The position numbers and the translations under genes are program-made. From a virus, in the IMG/VR virus record IMGVR_UViG_3300035459_000118, positions 34,972-98,971 of that record: a stretch of 64,000 nucleotides of DNA; one strand, written 5' to 3'. Below the pieces are notes generated by a model. It had not been told where the DNA came from and searched no databases. It worked only from the letters and a program-made list of their open reading frames with translations. This document shows positions 34,238 to 42,510 of the stretch, in pieces (the first letter of the stretch is position 1; every line of letters begins with the position of its first letter).

Positions 34238-34942
34238 ATGGCCAAAGGCGGAGGATTTGAAAGAGAAGTTTGTTATATCTTGTCAAAATGGATTACCAAT
34301 GGCAAGATGGATGACGCTCTAGGTCGCAGCGACGGTTCTGGAAGCAGGTTTACAGCCAGAAAGAAATCCGGAAAAGACACCGCTAACATGGCAGGAGATA
34401 TTACTTTTACGCACAAGGCAGGAATGTCGCTCATAAAAGTATGGAGCCTTGAGTGTAAATCGGGCTACGGAAGAAAGAAAAAAATCAAAGACAAAGAAGG
34501 AAAATTAGTCAAGAAGATTCAGGACCGTTGGGATATCCTTGACTGCCTTGACTCCAGACAAGAAGAGCCAACATTTCTTGCGATGTGGAGTCAATGCAAA
34601 AGGGATGCAGGACTTTCTCATAGGGAGTCGGTGCTTATTTTTCGGAGAAACCTACATGGGATTTGCATAGCTATGCAACATGAATATTTTCTTCGGCTGA
34701 CAGGTTTCTTCGGGGATTACCCTTCAACAGCCCTTGTTTTACATCTGCCTCAGCAAGAAAGAAAAAATCCATATTTTTTAACTGCTAAAGATTTAAAAGA
34801 ACTTCCTAATAGACGTTTTCGCACTCCGTTACCAACCCCCCAGATAGAAAAGGAGAAAATCATGATCATGTTCTTGAAAGATTTCGTCAAATGGTTGCCG
34901 AATAACTTCGTCAATCTTGTCCATGGAAAAAATCAGCCGTGA
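34238..34942 (+). CDS. Putative PD-(D/E)XK nuclease (resolvase-like)
   Basis: A 234-residue protein. AAGGAG places the start at ATG 34238. The N-terminal domain has a conserved glutamate in GGGFEREVCYIL, AGDITF and then SLECKSG: the E...D...ExK core of PD-(D/E)XK nucleases, such as archaeal-type Holliday junction resolvases. Basic loops (RKKSGKD, GRKKKIKDKEGK) would bind DNA. It follows the SbcCD genes, so a role in recombination or packaging is likely. Confidence 0.65.
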   Translation: MAKGGGFEREVCYILSKWITNGKMDDALGRSDGSGSRFTARKKSGKDTANMAGDITFTHKAGMSLIKVWSLECKSGYGRKKKIKDKEGKLVKKIQDRWDILDCLDSRQEEPTFLAMWSQCKRDAGLSHRESVLIFRRNLHGICIAMQHEYFLRLTGFFGDYPSTALVLHLPQQERKNPYFLTAKDLKELPNRRFRTPLPTPQIEKEKIMIMFLKDFVKWLPNNFVNLVHGKNQP

Positions 34943-35418
34943 AGCGTTACTTCTGGTTGATAGTCGTCTTTCTGGTATTATCCCCTTCTAAACTTCCTGG
35001 AGGTTTGTTTTCTCTTTCCTTAACTGACGAGATTCGCACCAAGTTGTTGATGAATCATTTTCCTGAAAAATTAACCGATCCAATAGAAATAGCTGCTCTT
35101 AGATGGGGAATTGATCCCAACTTAATAATCGCAATCATACAAACAGAAAGCGAATTTAAAAAATATGCAAAGTCCAGCAAGAGATACCATGGCTACATGC
35201 AAATCCCAAAGCCGATATACGATGAATATCTCAATATTGATATTGGGACTGGTATCCTGAGGGAAAAGATCAATAGAGCAAATGGCAATATTCGTATTGC
35301 AAACTTTTACTATAAAGGATTCAAAGTCACTTCTAGTAGAGGAAAATGGGCTGTCAACCGAGTAATGAAAATATACGCAAATTTAAAAGAGGGAAAATAT
35401 GCAGAACATGGAATGTAG
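34939..35418 (+). CDS. SLT-type lytic transglycosylase with signal peptide
   Basis: A 159-residue exported muramidase. GTG 34939 overlaps the previous stop. Residues 1-25 are a signal sequence (KRYFWLIVVFLVLSP). The SLT domain has the catalytic glutamate in IIQTESEFKKYA, then SKRYHGYMQIPKPIYDEY. It is a candidate endolysin or a wall-opening enzyme; no holin was found next to it. Confidence 0.82.
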   Translation: MKRYFWLIVVFLVLSPSKLPGGLFSLSLTDEIRTKLLMNHFPEKLTDPIEIAALRWGIDPNLIIAIIQTESEFKKYAKSSKRYHGYMQIPKPIYDEYLNIDIGTGILREKINRANGNIRIANFYYKGFKVTSSRGKWAVNRVMKIYANLKEGKYAEHGM

Positions 35419-35502
35419 ATTCTTCATTTTAACGTCTAGGAGCCGTTCCAGCAAACCGAACGGGGAAAGTCCCACCTTAGAAAAGAAAACTCTGCCTGCC
35501 TT

Positions 35503-35533
35503 AAATTTGACCTGTTCAACCGGGTAAAGCAAC
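35503..35533 (+). promoter_or_regulatory. 31-nt conserved leader motif, copy 2 (before sigma-like gene)
   Basis: Matches 5981-6011 at 27 of 31 positions, including CCTGTTCAAC and GTAAAGCAAC. It ends 44 nt before the start codon at 35578. A small hairpin (CCGTTC with GAACGG, about 35443-35463) lies upstream, as in copy 1. Confidence 0.5.
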
Positions 35534-35577
35534 GCATAATCCAAATAAAACTGATCTGGTAGGTGGAGGAAAAGTCA

Positions 35578-36156
35578 ATGGATAGTGAAGATATCGAAAA
35601 ATGTGAAATCCTGATCAAGCAATGGGAACAAGCTACCGATAAATCAGAAAAATCCAATCTACGCAATCATCTTTTTGAAATCATTCGCCCATCGATCAAT
35701 CAATGGGTATCTTCTATTGTCGGAAAGAAAGGCATGCATTTTACTCCTCAGGAAGTCCAGTCGAAAAGCTGGGACTGCTTTGAGTATTGCCTGAAGCACT
35801 TCAAGCCAGAAAGCAAGGTCCCCTTACTAGGGCACTTTTACTCATATACGCGATTCATGCTGTCTGTCGTTCCAAAAAATAAAGAAATCGACGATGAAGA
35901 TATAGATCAGAAGAAAGATCCGGAAGACGACCTATTTTTTGTGTATGCCCAGATTGAAGAACTGAGGGCTTTCAGGCATTTGCTTCCTCCAGAATACGGA
36001 ATGGTCTTTGACGATGCTTTGATGAGCCTTGTCCCGGACTGCCGTCAAAGAGTAGACCGGATTAAAAGTCTTGGAGATTCCACCTCACGATATGTGAAAT
36101 ATCGTGAGGCAAAGAGGATATTCAAGATTGTGATAAGCTTTTTGCTTATGCGATAA
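35578..36156 (+). CDS. Possible late sigma factor (gp55-like)
   Basis: A 192-residue protein. GGAGG at 35565-35569 supports ATG 35578. The N-terminal half, with RNHLFEIIRPSINQWV, then VQSKSWDCFEYCLKHFKPE and LLGHFYSYTRFML, resembles sigma region 2. A C-terminal block (RQRVDRIKSLGDSTSRYVKY) could be a small region 4. Its position at the end of the early strand, next to the strand switch, fits a regulator of late genes. In T4 late sigma works with the clamp, and here both genes share a leader motif. The similarity is weak. Confidence 0.45.
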   Translation: MDSEDIEKCEILIKQWEQATDKSEKSNLRNHLFEIIRPSINQWVSSIVGKKGMHFTPQEVQSKSWDCFEYCLKHFKPESKVPLLGHFYSYTRFMLSVVPKNKEIDDEDIDQKKDPEDDLFFVYAQIEELRAFRHLLPPEYGMVFDDALMSLVPDCRQRVDRIKSLGDSTSRYVKYREAKRIFKIVISFLLMR

Positions 36157-36158
36157 AA

Positions 36159-36179
36159 TTCGTTAAAAGATGGTATAAA
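36159..36179 (+). promoter_or_regulatory. Phage promoter element, copy 6
   Basis: TTCGTTAAA, then AGATGG, then TATAAA. It has the same spacing and terminal GG as the other five. It would drive the last plus-strand gene or genes. Confidence 0.5.
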
Positions 36180-36216
36180 AGGGCAGGAGTGGTGGCGAAA
36201 CTTCTGTGACGACTCT

Positions 36217-36309
36217 ATGTATCTCCAGCCTATAGAGTTCTTCCTTATTGACCCTATTAAATTCCCCGAACTCATAGCCGCCTTCGGGCGAGAAAGGTTA
36301 GGGTGGTGA
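36217..36309 (+). CDS. Possible 30-residue peptide
   Basis: A short frame (MYLQPIEFFLIDPIKFPELI and onward) between promoter copy 6 and the 36313 gene, with no clear ribosome site. It is listed because the rest of this gap holds nothing else. It could be only a leader. Confidence 0.2.
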   Translation: MYLQPIEFFLIDPIKFPELIAAFGRERLGW

Positions 36310-36312
36310 GTG

Positions 36313-36843
36313 ATGGCAGCAAGCAATACAGCACCACATTATAGCGTTTATATGAGCGAGCAAGAGAAGGTTGCAGAGATACAGAGACTCCAATCCGCCT
36401 TCGCCGCGTCAGAGGAGCGGGTGAAGGAGCTGGAGGCCCGTCCCATGTATGGCAACGATGAAGTGGCGAGGATAAAAGAAAAGTATGAATCCGACAACGC
36501 CGCCCTCCAGGAGAGGGTGAAGGAGTTGGAGAAAGTAGGAGCTGCGGCGGACAGATACGAAGCCCTACGAGCAGCCTTGGTTCCCTACTTATGGATGGCA
36601 GAGGGAAGAGGGGCATACTCTTATGACGACCCACGGTATGGCGAAGATGTAAAACGCTGTATGCGATCCTTACTGGAATGTCTACCTCCTTATCAAGTAA
36701 TCAGCAAGCAAATAATCGATATAGAAAAAGATTTTTGGGAATCAATCAAAAGATCCGCCGCAGAATCAAGATGGATTCCTGAACAGTATACAATGAATGA
36801 TTGGATCCTTGATGTTTGCTGTTTTTTAAACTTTAAGAAATAA
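36313..36843 (+). CDS. Coiled-coil hypothetical protein
   Basis: A 176-residue protein, the last gene on the plus strand. Residues about 14-75 are a charged coiled coil (QEKVAEIQRLQSAFAASEER and EKYESDNAALQERVKELE). The C-terminal half has aromatic-rich helices. GC content is higher than upstream. The exact start (GTG 36310, ATG 36313 or a later ATG) is uncertain. No family is recognised. Confidence 0.6.
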   Translation: MAASNTAPHYSVYMSEQEKVAEIQRLQSAFAASEERVKELEARPMYGNDEVARIKEKYESDNAALQERVKELEKVGAAADRYEALRAALVPYLWMAEGRGAYSYDDPRYGEDVKRCMRSLLECLPPYQVISKQIIDIEKDFWESIKRSAAESRWIPEQYTMNDWILDVCCFLNFKK

Positions 36844-36850
36844 ATTAAGA

Positions 36851-36908
36851 GTGCGGGGAGTAAAGGAGAAAACCTCCCCGCACCCGTAACCCAGCCTCCC
36901 CCGAGGCT
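36851..36908. terminator. Two hairpins at the convergence of early and late strands
   Basis: GTGCGGGGAG at 36851-36860 pairs with 36874-36883 (10 bp), and AGCCTC at 36893-36898 pairs with 36903-36908 around CCCC. They lie exactly between the two convergent stop codons (36843 and 36913). No strong T run follows on the plus strand. On the minus strand the sequence runs into TCTTAATTTA. A bidirectional terminator is likely. Confidence 0.55.
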
Positions 36909-36912
36909 AAGA

Positions 36913-37470
36913 TTAACTTCTTCCAATAGTAATATACCTCCTGGGATGTTCTGGACTTGGAAAAGATTCCACGACAGGCCAATATTTTTTCATTTCATCA
37001 GACCAAAATCTTGCATCCCCTTTTATCAAGGTCATTTCCTTCCCAAGTCTCTTGTCTGACATATCGTAAACTTCAATTATCAAATTATGACAAGTTCTTC
37101 GCATCTCATGCATGATTACTTCGAGCTTCGCCGGATCAACAGTCATAAGTACATTGATACAGATGCCCCAATCCGCCACGGGGAAATCTGTTGGTAAGGT
37201 TTCAAGAGGAGAAACACAATAGGTCAATCTTTTTCCGATGAGAGCCTTAGCAACACCCTCCAGGGCGACACCAGAGAAGTCGACCATGTTGACTTTTGAA
37301 CAGAAGGTTAATAAGTCTGGCTCAGCTCTCCCTGTACCACTACCATAGTCATTTACCGTGCTTCCCTCTGGAATATGCTTCCTAAGGAAAGGAATGAGCC
37401 TTTGACACGTCGATCCTCGGCGATAGTCTCCCTTTTGCCACACTTCATCGAAGAACTTGCCTGTCGTCAT
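36913..37470 (-). CDS. Class I SAM-dependent methyltransferase
   Basis: A 185-residue small methyltransferase with motif I VNDYGSGTGRAEPDLL, then VNMVDFSGVA, then ADWGICINVLM. The last gene of the minus-strand transcript. It belongs to the sugar/glycan block and may methylate a small molecule or sugar. Its ATG overlaps the stop of the endonuclease fragment. Confidence 0.75.
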   Translation of the reverse strand: MTTGKFFDEVWQKGDYRRGSTCQRLIPFLRKHIPEGSTVNDYGSGTGRAEPDLLTFCSKVNMVDFSGVALEGVAKALIGKRLTYCVSPLETLPTDFPVADWGICINVLMTVDPAKLEVIMHEMRRTCHNLIIEVYDMSDKRLGKEMTLIKGDARFWSDEMKKYWPVVESFPSPEHPRRYITIGRS

Positions 37471-37643
37471 TTTGGGATCCTTTCATAAAATTCTTGAATT
37501 TTAATTTTGACATTCTTAATCTCTTGTAGCTCGTGTTCCCAAATAATAAGGGTGTCATATCCGAATTCACGAAATATAGCTTTTCTATTTTCTGGATCGC
37601 ATCCTTGATGCCAGTAATCTTCACAATTTGCCCACAACCACAT
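37467..37643 (-). pseudogene. Remnant of a Vsr/EDxHD-type homing endonuclease
   Basis: A 58-codon frame encodes NCEDYWHQGCDPENRK, then a GYDTLIIWEHEL segment and a helical end, typical of the C-terminal core of EDxHD/Vsr-like endonucleases. The N-terminal domain is absent and an in-frame stop lies directly upstream. In another frame just before, an FCECGCGQ zinc-type motif (37645-37670) suggests a frameshift or deletion broke the gene. It overlaps the methyltransferase start (ATGA). Confidence 0.5.
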
Positions 37644-37675
37644 TCACAAAATTTTATTTTATTGAATTTACACAT

Positions 37676-38332
37676 TTATTTTCGTCCCCAGGGGTCTATA
37701 TCTCGACATGTATATACTGGAAATTTGCTGAGATCTGGATAAGGCATTTCAATGTCTTCATTCTCTTTTGGGTTGCCTTCTATGTCGTAAAACTGAAGCA
37801 TAAGTTGAAGTCCTCTAGCTGCAAGTTCAGGAGTAAGATAGCAATTAATCCCAATCATATCAAAGAAGTCCGTGTGATATGAACATTCCCTACGTCCAGA
37901 AAACCTTGCCCTCTTGAACCATAGATAGGCATCCCTATCATCAGTAAGGATTGCCCCCCCTTTTCCTAATTTCAAATGCTTATAAGGACCAGTGAACGCA
38001 AGGCACATAAAGGTCCCGGGAAGATACATCTTTGAGGTAAATCGAAGTGCGCTGTCCCAAGTCTTTGACCCTATTAAATTATATGCTCCTTTTAAGGTCT
38101 TTCCTTTGACAGAAAAAAAATTGACATATCCACCAGCATGAATTATCGCACACGGAACCGAAGGATATGTCCTCGCTGGGATTGTAATTTCCTTACCTTC
38201 AATATTCTCATATTTCAAGGTCAGGAACAAAGCATTACTGCAATTGTCAACCGCGACAACATAGGGAGCTCCAGTATAACGGCAAAGCTCTTGCTCGAAT
38301 TGTTCGGTAATCCTATAGACACCTTCAGCCAT
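37676..38332 (-). CDS. DegT/DnrJ/EryC1-like sugar aminotransferase, short form
   Basis: A 218-residue PLP-fold protein. It has YTGAPYVVAVDNCSNALFL, TIPARTYPSVPCAIIHAGG and FTGPYKHLKLGKGGAILTDD; the lysine of KHLKLGKGG is the PLP-binding position. It is much shorter than standard enzymes (~370 aa), missing most of the C-terminal domain, so activity is uncertain. The glycan block context supports sugar modification. Confidence 0.78.
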   Translation of the reverse strand: MAEGVYRITEQFEQELCRYTGAPYVVAVDNCSNALFLTLKYENIEGKEITIPARTYPSVPCAIIHAGGYVNFFSVKGKTLKGAYNLIGSKTWDSALRFTSKMYLPGTFMCLAFTGPYKHLKLGKGGAILTDDRDAYLWFKRARFSGRRECSYHTDFFDMIGINCYLTPELAARGLQLMLQFYDIEGNPKENEDIEMPYPDLSKFPVYTCRDIDPWGRK

Positions 38333-38335
38333 GAC

Positions 38336-40654
38336 TTACCTCCAATCTGGTGGCAAAATGCGATTTCCAATTCTTACTGGTTTTGGAGCGGTTACTCTTA
38401 ATATTTTTTGCCTAACATTAGATTGTTTTCCTGGAGGGTGAGGATGTGCTATTGCTGGTTTTGAGACAACAACAGGATTCCCTCCCGCCATTTTTTGCAA
38501 TGGAGCAACTTCGGCTTGAATTAATTTTGCGCTTTCAAGACTTTGGCCAACATGATCCATATAAAGACAGGCATTTCCCTCTCCTACCCAAGAAATAAGA
38601 CGCCCAAGGCCAACATCAGGTTGGTAACCATGCAATTTCCTGTCGTGACCATTCCCTATTCCCTTTCGCCCCTGCATACCCTTCATCGAACAATGGATTC
38701 TCAGGCGATCATCAGTATCGTCTATCAGGAACTTATTTCCTTTGAAAGTGGCCCATAACCTGATGTCGATATACGGATTTCCCTCCAGGCATTCCTTGAA
38801 GAACGGTAATATCTTCGATGTGAATCCCGTCTGACAGAAACTTGCATGTTCCCTGTTGTATATTCTGCTGTACTTCATCAGGGGAAGGTAATAATAACGG
38901 GCGCACATTTCTCCAACAAGGTCATAAGACCTGAGGAGCCGTTCCATTGTTATTATGTAATCATGGCCGTACCAATCATCGTCCTCGAAGATCAATACGA
39001 TGTCCCCTTTTATAAGAGGAAAAGCCTTCTTCATGTTAAGTGTTAAGGTATGACCTTCCAAGGGCTTTGGGTCGCGGCGAACATATTCGCACCCTTCACG
39101 CAAGCGTTCCTGCAATGGGGTTCTTCCGTCGTCAATAACAAGCCATTGGTCAGGCTTTCTCGACTGGCTTGCTATCCATCGACGGGTAAGTTCAAAGGCC
39201 TCTGGCCTATCACCAGTAGGGGTTATCACCGTAATTGTTTTTGATGAACCACCAAGATCCCAAGCCCCTTCAATTTGTGGCTGTCCGTTCATTTGTCTTA
39301 AATTTCGCGTCCCTGCCAAATCATGGGAGACGTAATCCTTGATCCATGCCCCCGTTGTAGAGGCTCCCAATCCGGGAAGTTGTTTGAGTATTTTGCCTGA
39401 GAGTCCTTTATTATGAATGTCCAGCATGGTCAAAAAACAAGGAGCTCCATGATGAACATAAGGATGAAATTTCTTGTAGGCCGACACCTGAACAAGCTGA
39501 AAAAACGGATGCAAATACTTCATTGATTTTTTATCTTTGTGCCTTGTTTCAGGATCATACTCATATCCATCAAGGCCAGTCTCATGGATATACCCAACCC
39601 CGAACGTATCGCTTTCCATCATGGAGATCATCTTCTTGATCGGAGATTTCAACATCTGGATATCTGAATCAAAAAATAGCACATACGGGGTCCTCGCATT
39701 GTATATGCCAAGGCACATCCCCCTCCCATGCCCAATGTTGTACTCGGCATGAATGACTTCCAAGGACTTGTCTTCCTTTTCAAGAGACTCGACATAAAGT
39801 TGACATTCGTCCCCTTCAGAAGAGCCGTCTATGATTATGAGCTTCATCTTGGGATGAAAACTCCTGATCGATTCGTAGGCTCTTTTTATCAGTCCTTTTG
39901 TGTTATAGGTGACGACTACCCCTGTAACAAGATCATTCTCCGCGTTGTGCTCTTCCCCTCTCACGTATCCCTCCGTTTCATGGAAACAAGTAAGAGAATT
40001 GACGCAATAACTTTTCAGCCCTTTTTCCTTAAAATAGATGGAGCATCTCTTCCATAGGTCAGCATCACAAGGAGAAGAGGTTCCAGTTTCAGCATAAACA
40101 TCCCGGTACCTCAAGGGAATTTTCCGGAAATTGATACACGTCGAGGAATGGATCAACCCGCATGGCTTTGGGTAAAACTCCACTAAAGGTTGTTCTGTAG
40201 ATAGATGGGGAAGATATGAATTGATATGGGTGGACTTTGTGCAAACCCAAACCGTGCCCGTCTTTTCAATCGCAGCATTGAGCAAGCTCAAATGGTCGGG
40301 AGTCCAATAATCATCGTGATCTAAATGACAAAGATAGTCAAACCCATCCTTAAGAATCAATTCGATGCAATAATTCGCAAGGGCAAGCCCCACAACATTC
40401 CAAAGGATTTCCTTATCATGCCCGTACTTGTCCCTTTCCGCCGCTACAGACAGGTTTTCAATATACATCTTTTCCTGGGGGTATTCAGCGGCAATGTCAA
40501 GCAATTCTTTCTCATCGTCGTACTTGTCCCCGATCAGATATACCCGGAAATCCTGATGAGTCTGAGCGAAAATAGAGTCCAGTGCCCTCCTCAAGAAAAA
40601 AGGAGTCCTGCCATCTGGCCTCTGATAAGTTCCGATGATTATGGCAAATTTCAT
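38336..40654 (-). CDS. Triple glycosyltransferase family 2 fusion
   Basis: A 772-residue protein with three GT-A domains in a row. Domain 1 (1-250) has IIGTYQRP and HLDHDDYWTP. Domain 2 (about 255-480) has VVVTYNTKGLIKRAYESI and VLFFDSDIQML. Domain 3 (about 490-720) has VITPTGDRPEAFELTRRWI and VLIFEDDDWYG. Each has its own metal-binding DxD-like motif. It may build a short glycan in several steps on virion, cell surface or DNA. It lies between an aminotransferase and methyltransferases. Confidence 0.85.
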   Translation of the reverse strand: MKFAIIIGTYQRPDGRTPFFLRRALDSIFAQTHQDFRVYLIGDKYDDEKELLDIAAEYPQEKMYIENLSVAAERDKYGHDKEILWNVVGLALANYCIELILKDGFDYLCHLDHDDYWTPDHLSLLNAAIEKTGTVWVCTKSTHINSYLPHLSTEQPLVEFYPKPCGLIHSSTCINFRKIPLRYRDVYAETGTSSPCDADLWKRCSIYFKEKGLKSYCVNSLTCFHETEGYVRGEEHNAENDLVTGVVVTYNTKGLIKRAYESIRSFHPKMKLIIIDGSSEGDECQLYVESLEKEDKSLEVIHAEYNIGHGRGMCLGIYNARTPYVLFFDSDIQMLKSPIKKMISMMESDTFGVGYIHETGLDGYEYDPETRHKDKKSMKYLHPFFQLVQVSAYKKFHPYVHHGAPCFLTMLDIHNKGLSGKILKQLPGLGASTTGAWIKDYVSHDLAGTRNLRQMNGQPQIEGAWDLGGSSKTITVITPTGDRPEAFELTRRWIASQSRKPDQWLVIDDGRTPLQERLREGCEYVRRDPKPLEGHTLTLNMKKAFPLIKGDIVLIFEDDDWYGHDYIITMERLLRSYDLVGEMCARYYYLPLMKYSRIYNREHASFCQTGFTSKILPFFKECLEGNPYIDIRLWATFKGNKFLIDDTDDRLRIHCSMKGMQGRKGIGNGHDRKLHGYQPDVGLGRLISWVGEGNACLYMDHVGQSLESAKLIQAEVAPLQKMAGGNPVVVSKPAIAHPHPPGKQSNVRQKILRVTAPKPVRIGNRILPPDWR

Positions 40655-41247
40655 AGTTTAGTTCCACAAAGCATTGTACTTACAATCGAAATATCCTTGA
40701 ACCTATCATTAGACATAAGGAACTTGGAATTACACACTCCCCCTTTGGTAGACTTTGACAACTGCCCTATAGTCCAGTTTATATCATGGATGTATAGTCT
40801 TCCTCCAGGAACAATCCTTGGGAAAATCATTTTAAATCCGGTATAAACACATTCAAGCTCATGGCAACCGTCTATGAAAGCAACTGAGACCTCTGGGATC
40901 TGATCGATGCAATCCGTAAGGTCGCAGTTGTATTGAATAGCCCCATATTTATTGCCGGCCAAAATGTTCTTATAGAATTCCTTTTTCAAGGCGGACATCA
41001 GTCCTTTTGGGTAATCGTTCGCAACCTCTTCTATCTCTTCCGGATAGGGATCAACTGAGATCACCTTTTTCCCAACCTGTTCAGCGGCAGCAATCAAAAC
41101 AATGGTCGTCCCTCCTGAAGCTGAACCGATTTCCACAACTGCACCTGGAGGGGTTTCTAAAATCCCCCGATATAATTCTTCCCTCTCCCCAAGGGCAGTC
41201 TGGGTTTGAAATCCCTGAGATAATAGTAATGCCTGGTCCAGATCCAT
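40651..41247 (-). CDS. Class I SAM methyltransferase (Methyltransf_24-like)
   Basis: A 198-residue methyltransferase with VVEIGSASGGTTIVL as motif I, VISVDPYPEE, and the acidic metal-type block VAFIDGCHELECV, then GGRLYIHDINW. This resembles O-methyltransferases associated with glycan or cephalosporin hydroxylase clusters. It overlaps the following glycosyltransferase gene by 4 nt. Confidence 0.8.
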   Translation of the reverse strand: MDLDQALLLSQGFQTQTALGEREELYRGILETPPGAVVEIGSASGGTTIVLIAAAEQVGKKVISVDPYPEEIEEVANDYPKGLMSALKKEFYKNILAGNKYGAIQYNCDLTDCIDQIPEVSVAFIDGCHELECVYTGFKMIFPRIVPGGRLYIHDINWTIGQLSKSTKGGVCNSKFLMSNDRFKDISIVSTMLCGTKL

Positions 41248-41249
41248 TT

Positions 41250-41951
41250 TTAACCCCTTTCACACAGTAAGAATATGCTTGAACACAAGTCTGGATATTC
41301 CTTCCCAAATTGGTAACAACCCTCCAAGTATTCTGCAGAAACAATTCCCTCGGCTATGGCTCTGTCCCACTGGAAATTAGCAAGAACTTTGAAGAAAATT
41401 CCTGAGCAATGAGAAACTCTCATTCCAGACAACATGACATCCATTCCCAATGAATCAAAAGAATACGTTCTTTTGTGTCCATGGTTTTCCTCTTGCGGAG
41501 TGACGGCTGTGTTGCTTTTGATCAGTCCCATCTTGACCGCGATTTGCCGTGAGGCAGCGTTGGCATTGGGGCACACAAGAAAGAGCCTCCCCTCCTCGGT
41601 CAACCATTCATTCTTGATCATTTTCAGTATTGCGATCGGGTCTTCAACATGCTCCAGGACATGGGTCATTATGATATTTTCATACTTCGTCGAAAGTTTA
41701 AGATCCTCAAATGAAGAACAGATAAAGGTAATTCCATCCCCAAATTCCTCCCACTTCGCCGATTCGATAGATTTCCGATCAGAATCAACACAAGTGATGT
41801 CCTCAAAATACGGGAGAAGTCTCTGAGTAAAATCGCCTTTCCCAGAACCCAATTCCAACATATTGCCTTTTTTAAAAAAAGGAAGGAACGACGTCAGCAT
41901 ATATGGATGCATTACTTCCGTATCAAAAAGATAAGAATACTTGCTATCCAT
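41250..41951 (-). CDS. Class I SAM methyltransferase (Methyltransf_11/23-like)
   Basis: A 233-residue methyltransferase. Motif I is MLELGSGKGDFTQRLL, with CVDSD, and the MTHVLEHVEDP motif typical of sugar and ubiquinone-type methyltransferases. AGGAAAG upstream supports the start at 41951, overlapping the acetyltransferase stop. It is probably involved in glycan methylation. Confidence 0.82.
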   Translation of the reverse strand: MDSKYSYLFDTEVMHPYMLTSFLPFFKKGNMLELGSGKGDFTQRLLPYFEDITCVDSDRKSIESAKWEEFGDGITFICSSFEDLKLSTKYENIIMTHVLEHVEDPIAILKMIKNEWLTEEGRLFLVCPNANAASRQIAVKMGLIKSNTAVTPQEENHGHKRTYSFDSLGMDVMLSGMRVSHCSGIFFKVLANFQWDRAIAEGIVSAEYLEGCYQFGKEYPDLCSSIFLLCERG

Positions 41952-42510
41952 CTTTCCTGCCCCAATAGTTGGTCGCCTTAACGACCCGATCATAATCCTC
42001 TTTAACAACCCCGGTAACTATCCTATTCCAATATCTCCCTTTGCGGAAGAAATAATTTCTTATCAAACCTTCATCTTCCCAACCAAGTTTTTTATAAAAC
42101 ACACCAGAAATTTCATTGTATTCTATTCTTCCTCCATTCAACCTCTCAAGATTGAGCTCGTCAAAGGCATAGCGCATTGTAGTCATGACAGCATCAGTAC
42201 CGTATCCTTTGCTTCTCACGGCGTTGCTGCCCAGCATCAAACCATGATATGCGTGCCTATTTCGCCAGTCGATTTCTATTACGCTTGAGATCCCGATTAA
42301 GCCAATTTCTGGAGCATCCACTGCAAACCGCTTATTCAACTGGTCGTTCTTCTGTCTCTGAAACCAATCCCGGTGAAAATCCATAGAACTTGGAAAGTGA
42401 ATATCCCCAAGAAGATCTTGCAGATCTGGGTCATTCGCCCATTGATGAAGTAGGGGTAAGTCTTCTTCTTCAATTGCCCTCAGGGTAACAATGTTCCCTT
42501 TGATATTCAT
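41944..42510 (-). CDS. GNAT-family N-acetyltransferase (RimJ/RimL-like)
   Basis: A 188-residue acetyltransferase. It starts IVTLRAIEEEDLPLLHQWAND. LIGISSVIEIDWRNRHAYHG and the acetyl-CoA loop SKGYGTDAVMTTMRYAF are clear. In this block it may acetylate an amino-sugar produced by the aminotransferase. Confidence 0.85.
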   Translation of the reverse strand: MNIKGNIVTLRAIEEEDLPLLHQWANDPDLQDLLGDIHFPSSMDFHRDWFQRQKNDQLNKRFAVDAPEIGLIGISSVIEIDWRNRHAYHGLMLGSNAVRSKGYGTDAVMTTMRYAFDELNLERLNGGRIEYNEISGVFYKKLGWEDEGLIRNYFFRKGRYWNRIVTGVVKEDYDRVVKATNYWGRKDG

